Below, piece after piece: positions 56,132-64,000 of a stretch of DNA of 64,000 nucleotides. Origin of the DNA: Laetiporus sulphureus 93-53 (lineage: Eukaryota > Basidiomycota > Agaricomycetes > Polyporales > Laetiporaceae); contig NW_024468512.1 of the NCBI RefSeq assembly GCF_001632365.1, positions 1,265,623 through 1,329,622 on the forward strand, given 5' to 3'. A model generated the notes under the pieces. The model did no database searches. It was not told the DNA's origin and worked only from the letters and a program-made list of their open reading frames with translations. The first letter of the stretch is position 1, and each line of letters begins with the position of its first letter. Both the position numbers and the translations under genes were made by a program.

Positions 56132-59100
56132 ATGACTTCCAGGCATGTGCGCCCTCACATATAAGGCAGGCGTAGTCGTACTCACCTCCCGCCACAGGTT
56201 GGATCGTCTCCTCCTCCTCCTCGATACCGGCTCGTCCAGCTCCGTCAGGAATACCGCAGCCAAGCAGCTTGCTCAGCTCGCCGCAAAGAGCGTCATCGGC
56301 GATGTATCTCTAGTCGAAGAGGATGTAAAGGCAACCCGCCAACATGTATCGGTCGCCGACCAGTCTGCCTGGTCGGAGCTTATGGCCGTTGTAGCTCGAG
56401 TGCGTTGTATTTTCAATGTCATTACAGTCGCGCCGAGGCTCAATAGGATTAGATTCTTCCATATTTACATTCCAGGTCCCATGAAACGCGCAGCGCTGCG
56501 TCTACCGCGCTCTCGCAAATATTCACTCTAGTACCGCTATGGCAACCATGTCCTGACGCGGACAGTAAAGATCTTGAACCTCCCACCTCATTACCGCCGC
56601 CAGAGTTCCCTTCGTTTTCTGTACGCGAACTGATGGAGAAGGGAACACTTCTGCTAGCATCCTCAGGGAAAGAATTCACAAAGCCGACCGGCATCCTAGC
56701 CAGCTCATCCGAAGTGAAGAAAGCTCGCAAAGAAGCAATGGGCCGCCTTGGTCTAGGCTTCCTCGATAGCTTCGGTGAAGAAGATGACATGGATATCGAG
56801 AAGGAACTGGTCGCCGACGAGGTTGACCAGGACGCCGACATGGAAGCTGGAACGAAGGTAGAAGAAGGCTCTCCTGTTTCGGATACTGTCTTCGTCAAGA
56901 AAGAGCCCTCCCCTCCTACGCGTTCCAGGACGACCACTCCGGCTGTGGCTATCAGTGATACCATCGATGTAGCCATGACAGACGACACATCCGCGCTATC
57001 CGCTCGCGAGCGGAACAGGTTGAAGCGCAAGCGCAAGGCGGGAAATGGAGCTTACGTTGCACCTCCGCCTCAGCAAGCTTCTGGGTCGAAGTACACCGCG
57101 ACGACTGCTGGGCAATCCAAGTGCGTCATTTCGTGCTTTCTTTTAGGTACGTCAGCTAACCGTCCTGAAGGGCAAGGCTCGTCTCCTCAGAAGACCAGTC
57201 CGGAGGCCAATTCAGACGTGGTGGTCCGCTATCTCCCCGTGACAATTCTCCCCAAGAGAAAGTGGTCATCGACCCCTCAAAGGGAGGTGCCGTATCGCCC
57301 AAGGCCGAAAAGCAGTCGAAAGCACTTGAGGTTCCCCAGGGGTGCTGGGTATGGGACGGTCTTGCGAAAATCCTGGAAGTTGATTTGTTCAGCCCTGCCT
57401 GGGAAGTACGACATGGCGCCGCGATGGCCCTTCGGGAACTGTTGAAGCTGCAGGGCAAGTACGGCGGCATGCATGGTATGTTCACGTTAATGACTAATTG
57501 TATTGTCATCTGACGCCATCATTCGCGCGTGCAGCCGATATGTCTTGGGACGATAACAAACTCGCTCACGAACGATGGTGCAATGACCTCGCGGTGAAGT
57601 TCCTTTGTATATTTGTTCTCGACAGATTCGGAGACTTTGTTTCGGATCAGGTTCGTCCATTGATTCCTTCGATTGCCTCAGCAAGCTCATAGCCTCTGCA
57701 AACAGGTCGTCGCTCCCGTACGAGAGATGGTGTCGCAAACACTCGCCTCGCTCCTCCTGCACATGCCTCGGCGGTCCGTGCTTCACGTGCACTCAGTTCT
57801 TCTCCAGATGATCCGACAGGATTTCCCCATTCCCGCCAAAACCTCGAAGGGTAAGGCTCAGGATGGCAACGAGAGAGGCCATGTGTGGGAAGTCCGCCAC
57901 GCCGGCCTGCTCGGAATAAAGTACGAAGTGGCTGTCAGGAGCGATCTGGTGAGCTGTGATATACCTGTGGATCAGGCCACCTCTCAAGATGGCAAGGAAG
58001 TCCTGAGGGGCGTTGTCGATGCGGCTGTGTTGGGGTACGTGCATATCTTGAAGGTCTAGATGGGCCATCAGTTGACAAGTGTCATGGAAGGCTCGGTGAT
58101 CGAGATGATGATGTCCGCTCCGTCGCGGCATCTTGTCTGCTTCCGGTTGCAGGGCACCTGGTCGAACGCCTACCGGAAGAGCTGAGCCGAGTCCTGGCTG
58201 TGCTCTGGACTTGTCTGAGCTCAATGAAGGACGACCTCAGTTCCAGCGTCGGCGCTGTCATGGATCTTCTCGGTAAGTTTACCTCACCGGCAAAATTTTC
58301 TGCATTGTATGTGACTTTATATGATTCAGGGAAGCTCGTGACGTATGAAGAAGTCATTGAGATTATTGCCGACGAGTCGAGATCGTGCGTGCCGCTGTCA
58401 TTGAACATACTAGGCTCACCTGACCTGTTCTTTTTTTTATGTTCCTGACAGACATCCCATTACCGTCCTCGCTCCGACTCTATTTCCGTTCTTCCGGCAC
58501 ACAATTGTCAATGTTCGGCTCGCTGTGGTGAAGACGCTGTCGACGTTCATGACGGTCCAGTCTTTACCGAAAGAATGGATGGACCTTCACCTACTCCGCT
58601 TGCTCTATCAGAATCTGGTGGTCGAAGAACGGTCGGACATCCGTGATGCCACCCTCGCAGCATGGCGGCTTGTCTTGTCGATTATGAGCGCCGTCGCTGG
58701 ATGGTTGGAGTCCCTGGTTACTCAGCAAGTTCTTCTGGAATGGTACGCGGTAATTATGACGCCGCTGGGATTGCCACTCGAATCTTCGAGCTTCTACGAT
58801 CCCACGGTGACCATGGAACACGACGGCGCGCCGGAGAGGCACAATGTTGACAAGAACATGCTCGCGCAAGATTTAGCTCTCGTGTCGGTAGAAACCGTTC
58901 TAAAGGCGCGAATAGCGGCAGCCTCGGCTCTGGCGTTCATCATGGCGTACTGGCCTAATACAGTCAGCACTACCAAATCCGTTCTTCCGTTGCTCTTGCT
59001 AAGCATCCTTGCCTTATTCTCCATAGGGTCAGGGTATGACGCTTGAGGACATGTTCAAACCGATCCTTGTTCACTACATCGACTCGACAAGCATGCTGCA

Positions 59101-62100
59101 AAAGTTCCTGGCGGCTATCGTCTCCGAGGAATGGGCAAAGGATTATGACGCTCGTGCCGGTCCTTCCGCTCCGTTGCTTACCAAAAAGTCCTCTCTCGCG
59201 GCTGAAGTCAGCGGAAAGACGCTCTCCTTTCTCCAAGCCGATCCTCCCGCTGCATACCACGAAATGGCGTTCACTCTCGCGCGCATCCACGGCGAATGCT
59301 ACAACCTCTTGCAGTCATTCGCACACGATTGCAAGCTTCCTCAGTCGTCGATACCACCCCTGGGTAGTGAGGTGGACATCACGGGTACGAAGCCAGAGTG
59401 CTTCACTATCCAGACTGCACAGGACGCTGTCGGTGATATGTTCACGAAGCTGAGAGATAGTTTAGGCCGAACGAAGAAGCGAGAGTTGGCGATTATTAAG
59501 GAGAAGCAGGCGAAAGTCATTACCAGCATTGAGCGGTATATCGAGGTGAAGGCGCAGTATGACACACGGGTGTGTGCTGCATTTGCCGCTGCGTTCGTGG
59601 CGTTCAAAAGCACTCCGGACAAAGTCAGCCCGATCGTCAAAGGCATCATGAATAGCATCAAGGTCAGTTATGATAGTCCGTATGCCATTTAACCACTTAC
59701 TGACGCCGCACCTTAAGAACGAGGACAACCAGGATTTGCAGGCTCGGTCTGCCGTTGCTGTCGCGACGTTTGTCGATTTCTGTACACAGCGCGGTCTTTT
59801 CATGCCTCCGGAGAAGATCGTCAAGAATTTGTGCACGTTCCTCTGTCAAGACATTGACCAGACGCCTACATTCGCCCAAGCGCGCAAGACTCTAGGAGGC
59901 ATCCTGTCGTTCTCGAGGGGATCCGGGACAAATGGAAGCAGCAAACCAAACATAGAGAAACCTGAGCTCACTCCTGCAGAAGCGGCTCAGGCGCGGCTGT
60001 CTCGAAGGGGAGCGCAACTTGCATTCGTGGAGCTATCGAGGAAGTTCGGCCCTCGAATGCTGGATGTGGTGCCGAAGATGTGGCAGTCTATGGCTGGCGG
60101 ACTGCTCAGCGCTTGCCAGACTGGTGCGTTGCTCTCGTTACAACCATTCAGGCCCGATCTTACGACAGTGGTTTCCGCAGACTCAGTGAGCAAGATGGAC
60201 AAGGCCATTGAGAAGCAGTTCGGTCAAGATCTCATCGATTCCTTCAGCGTTCTTGACGCGATTGTGCCGACGTTCCATGAGGAGCTCTGGCCAAAGTTTG
60301 GCGAGCTGTTCCCTATGATCACTTTGGCACTGCGCAGTAAGTTTGCGATCATCCGCCAGTCGGCTGCTCGGAGTTTTGCGACCATTTGCGATACAATGAC
60401 TGTCGATGCCATGCGATGTGTCGTTGAAGCTGTGCTGCCCTTCCTCGGTGATGAAGTGAACCTAGCGTACAGGCAGGGTGCGGTGGAATTGATTTATCGT
60501 GAGTGGCACGCAAGTCCGTCCTCGTTCTCTAGGCTGAAAAGAGTGGCAGACATCGTTCAGAAGCTCGATATCAAAGCATTGCCATACGTTATCTTTATGG
60601 TCGTGCCTGTCCTTGGGCGCATGAGTGATTCGGACGACGACATTCGTTCTACGGCGACGAACACGTTTGCTTCCTTGGTCAAGATGGTTCCATTAGAAGT
60701 GAGTAGTAAAGTTTCATGGGCTAGAACAAATGCCTGACGTACTCGTAGGCCGGTCTACCTGACCCTCCCGGCTTCTCGGCGGAATTGATGCAGCGTCGCG
60801 ATGCTGAGCGGCAATTCCTCACGCAATTGCTCGATGGCAGCAAGGTCCAACAGTACAACATTCCTGTCACCATCAAGGCAGAACTCCGTAAATACCAACA
60901 GGAGGGAGTCAACTGGCTGGCATTCCTGGCGAAGTACCAGTTGCACGGCATCCTTTGCGATGGTAAGCAACTGGCAAATCTGTTTCACACTTCTCCGCGA
61001 TGCTGATTCAATGACATAGACATGGGTCTCGGGAAGACGCTGCAATCGATCTGTATACTGGCGAGCAAACAATATGAACGCGCAAAGCGATATGAGGAGA
61101 CCAAGTCGCCTGATTCCGTTCATATGCCATCGCTGATCATCTGTCCGCCAACCCTTACTGGCCACTGGTACTATGAGATCCTGAAGTATACCGACAACCT
61201 AAAGCCTGTCCTCTACACCGGGAATTCGAGAGAACGGAGCAGACTTCTTGGCAAGGTCGAGAAATATGATATCGTTATTACCTCGTACGAGGTTGTGCGG
61301 AACGATATTGCCAGCCTTGAGGACATGAACTGGCATTACTGCATTCTCGACGAAGGCCACATCATCAAGAACGCGAAGACAAAGTTGACCAAAGCTGTCA
61401 AGTGCATACGCTCTCACCATCGCCTGATCTTGTCTGGAACTCCGATACAGAACAATGTCTTGGAACTCTGGAGTCTATTTGACTTCTTGATGCCTGGATT
61501 TCTTGGCACGGAATCGCACTTCAACGAGCGTTTCAGCAAGCCCATTCTGTCGAACCGAGATGGGAAGTCTAAAAGTGGTGAAGCAGGTAACGTGTTCATC
61601 ATATAGCCGTCTGACATTTCACTGACGACCGATCAGCCGCGCTTGCCCTGGAGGCTCTGCACAAGCAGGTTTTGCCGTTCCTTCTGCGTCGTTTGAAAGA
61701 GGATGTTCTCCACGACTTGCCTCCGAAGATCATTCAAGACTACTATTGCGAGCTATCAGATTTGCAAAAGTATCTGTATGATGACTTTTCCAAGTCCCGC
61801 GCTGGCGCTACTGCTGAAGACGTCATCCGATCCGACAAGGGGGATAAACACGAACAACAGCATGTTTTCCAATCGTTGCAGTACCTGCGGAAGTTGTGCA
61901 ACCATCCTGCGTTGGTGTTGAAGGAAAAAGAAGCAATAATAGATGCGTTGAGCCACGCTGGGAAAAAAGCCAATTCGGCGGATTTGAGCGATATTCATTA
62001 CGCGCCGAAGCTGCTCGCACTTCGGTAAGTAGAGATATGATTGCGTTGAAGGAGGCGCTTACACTGATTGCTATATGCAGACAACTTCTCATCGAATGCG

Positions 62101-62872
62101 GCATTGGGTCAACGCCAGTAGTTGCTAGTGACACCGTCAAGACGGAACTCGCAGATGCCGAGCCGACAACGACCGGGGCATTCTCGCAGCATCGTGTCCT
62201 CATCTTTTGTCAGATGAAGCAGATGCTCGACATCATCGAGAAAGACCTCTTCAAGCAACACATGCCCTCGGTGACTTACATGCGTTTGGATGGTGGCACC
62301 GAAGCCAACAAGCGCCATGCAATCGTGCAGACGTTCAACTCGGATCCCAGTATTGACTGCCTATTGCTCACAACGCACGTTGGAGGTCTTGGGCTGACTT
62401 TGACCGGAGCTGATACCGTCATCTTCGTCGAGCACGACTGGAACCCGATGAAGGATCTTCAGGCTATGGATCGGGCGCATCGTATCGGCCAGAAGAAGGT
62501 TGTTAATGTGTACCGACTCATCACGAAGGGAACGTTGGAGGAGAAGATCATGGGGTATGTAGAGATCGTCCATTTGCTGGAATGTTCGCTGATGATATTA
62601 TTATCAGTCTGCAACGCTTCAAGCTGAATATTGCGAACTCAATCGTGACGCAGCAGAACACAGGGCTTGCATCCATGGACACTGATCTGGTCCTCGACCT
62701 GTTCAGACGAACGACGGAAAATGAGGACTCTGCAGTCAGCAAGAAGAGAGAGAAGGAGTCCTCGGGCGTGATGGGGCAGAAGAATGTCTTGCGAGGCTTG
62801 GAGGATCTTCCACCCGAGGAAGAGTACGAGGGTTTGGACCTCTCGAGTTTCATGAGCACTCTCAAGCACTGA
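56132..62872 (+). CDS. MOT1: TBP-associated Swi2/Snf2 ATPase Mot1 (BTAF1)
   Basis: Mot1 uses ATP to lift TBP off DNA and so redistributes it among promoters. The first exon is 11 nt (MetThrSer and part of Arg) and joins by a GC-AG intron (56143-56197) to LDRLLLLLDTGSSSSVRNTA, matching the family start. HEAT repeats run through LPYLHSRSHETRSAASTALS, CWVWDGLAKILEVDLFSPAW and many helices to about 60.7 kb. The ATPase begins with LRKYQQEGVNWLAFLAKYQL. Walker A is DMGLGKTLQS, the Walker B variant is CILDEGHIIKN (DEGH rather than DEAH, as in Mot1), and motif III is LILSGTPIQNN. The C-lobe has LLLTTHVGGLGLTLTGADTV and DLQAMDRAHRIGQKK. The protein ends EYEGLDLSSFMSTLKH. At least 15 short introns are present. 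It looks intact; its substrate TBP is encoded 33 kb away. Confidence 0.92.
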
Positions 62873-63352
62873 TGATTAATCTTATTAACTCAAATCCGGA
62901 CTCTGCCATGCATTAGATAGATGTTGTATTCTGATTGTATTGATAGGATACCACTTACTTATCGCAGTATAATTGGTCTTACGCAACGTATCTCTCTCAC
63001 CGTGGCTGTATCGCATACACGCTGTCTCTCTGATTTCTCAGTCGAGCTTGTCAAGTTTACTGTCATGAGCTATGTGCGTCAATTGCGGCAATCATCATGG
63101 ATGACGATGGTTATCTTCGAAATATGTTGCGTATCCTGCACCGACGATCGCATCAGAACGCAAATATTCTTCCGTTCGAGACGTCCCTGAGTGGGTAATA
63201 CTCCAATAGTATGGCTTTCAGCCATCTTATCGCATTCTACCTTGCGGAGGCTAGTGCACACGGCCGCCCATGATAGTAGAGTACCAAGGGTTGCGAAGCC
63301 AACCGGTATCTGACTCACCGTGTTGCTTATCTCTCGCACCGGCACGGCTCTG
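62873..63352. other. Intergenic downstream of MOT1
   Basis: This 480-bp stretch holds the MOT1 3' UTR and the distal promoter of the next gene. No coding signature or repeat is visible. Confidence 0.45.
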
Positions 63353-63360
63353 TATAAAGA
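63353..63360 (+). promoter_or_regulatory. TATA box of the agmatinase-like gene
   Basis: TATAAAGA lies 73 bp upstream of the ATG at 63426, a normal spacing for a short fungal leader. Use is inferred. Confidence 0.45.
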
Positions 63361-63425
63361 TGGTGTTGCTAATTGCATGTCGCTTGAGTTAACCTCGCAG
63401 TATCGCTCCTCCAGGTACCTACGCG

Positions 63426-64000
63426 ATGTTCTCCCAAGCGCGGCGCACGGCGTTCTGTGGACTTGCTATGACGTTTGCGTCGGTGGTGGCGCAGGCACAG
63501 TTCCCTGCTAGTATCTTGAACTACGCGACAGGCGACGTTGTCAACTTCACGAAGCTATTCTCGTCCGACGGCATTTTCGTGGAAACGTGGACCCAAAAGT
63601 CGTGGAATGGACTAACTACGTTTGCTAAGTCGACGCCTCTCCGATGCTTTGGCGTCGACTCGGAGACGCCGTACGATGTGGCTGTCCTTGGTAAGTTACA
63701 TCATACTAGTCGCTTAAGACTGCGCGTCGAGATTCTCTGGTATAGGTGCACCCTTCGACACTGCAACAAGTTTCAGACCTGGGTGAGTAGTATCATCATA
63801 TGCACTTCTAACCTCAGTCTAGACCTCCAACAGGGCGCGTTTTGGCCCTAATGGCATCCGACAGGGCGGGAGGCGTCTTGATGTCTCAAGGATCAACGTT
63901 CCAATGAAAATGCGAGTCAGTGACCGTCTCGAAGTCGTCGACTGCGGAGACGTGCGTGAGTGTTGAAGCACCGAGGCCTGCGAATATTTTCTAAGGCCTT
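63426..64000 (+). CDS. Secreted agmatinase/arginase-family ureohydrolase, partial
   Basis: Ureohydrolases of this family hydrolyse guanidino compounds such as agmatine at a two-manganese centre. The ATG at 63426 gives MFSQARRTAFCGLAMTFASV ending in ..AQAQF, a signal peptide, so this member is probably secreted or vacuolar. The first exon (63426-63690) ends PYDVAVLG. The second (from 63746) continues APFDTATSFRPG, and the third gives ARFGPNGIRQGGRRLDV and LEVVDCGDV. These are the N-terminal blocks of agmatinases (LGxPFDTGTxxRPGxRFGPxxIR). The window ends before the metal-binding GGDHS and DAHxD motifs, so the active site cannot be checked. The gene is cut at the window edge, not broken. Confidence 0.82.

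Overview
The window looks like nuclear DNA from a filamentous basidiomycete, most likely an Agaricomycete. Genes are dense and lie on both strands. They are split by many introns of about 50-65 bp with GT-AG ends. Several families typical of Agaricomycetes are present: DUF6593, DUF7330-like and a Helitron-type DUF6570 ORF. I recognise about 20 protein-coding genes, nearly all single-copy housekeeping genes with no operon logic. Exon boundaries were read by eye from splice signals and family conservation, so the spans are firmer than every internal junction.

Layout. 0.4-1.4 kb: LOG-type phosphoribohydrolase (+). 1.8-3.4 kb: PI-PLC X-domain protein (-), divergent from the checkpoint clamp subunit Rad1 (3.6-5.2 kb, +). 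5.4-6.6 kb: pyruvate dehydrogenase E3-binding protein (-). 6.9-9.1 kb: secreted type-B carboxylesterase (-). 10.3-14.5 kb: SCAP-like sterol sensor (+). 15.3-16.0 kb: DUF6593 protein (+). 16.2-17.5 kb: decayed serine carboxypeptidase. 17.8-19.5 kb: tryptophanyl-tRNA synthetase (-). 19.5-21.9 kb: no recognisable gene. 21.9-23.0 kb: TBP (-) with a good TATA box of its own. 23.9-25.4 kb: unknown fungal protein (-), head-to-head with NTF2 (25.7-26.3 kb, +). 26.7-29.4 kb: Vps1 dynamin (-). 30.1-31.8 kb: GH88 glucuronyl hydrolase (+).

32-36.3 kb is the accessory stretch. It holds a 26-bp direct repeat, an unidentified intron-containing coding fragment joined directly to a truncated Helitron-type ORF, and a 596-bp near-perfect foldback element with 266-bp arms. 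The foldback ends 84 bp before the start codon of the Fe-S assembly gene CIA2 (36.3-37.1 kb, +).

37.5-38.4 kb: DUF7330-like protein (-). 38.4-41.0 kb: no clear gene. 41.0-42.2 kb: DCN1-like neddylation factor (+). 42.9-45.1 kb: intact cytochrome P450 (+). 45.2-47.6 kb: SPF45/RBM17-type splicing factor (+). 47.9-50.6 kb: succinate dehydrogenase flavoprotein (-). 50.8-53.7 kb: TBC Rab-GAP (-). 54.1-55.6 kb: JmjC protein (-). 56.1-62.9 kb: MOT1/BTAF1 ATPase (+). 63.4 kb to the end: secreted agmatinase-like ureohydrolase, cut by the window.

Functional links are few: TBP and MOT1, the ATPase that strips TBP from DNA, lie 33 kb apart; Pdx1 and SDH1 are both mitochondrial carbon-metabolism subunits; Vps1 and the TBC protein act in membrane traffic. 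The observations I find most worth checking are a PCNA-box-like motif inside an insertion of Rad1, the foldback element in the CIA2 promoter, and the Helitron/gene-fragment chimera.
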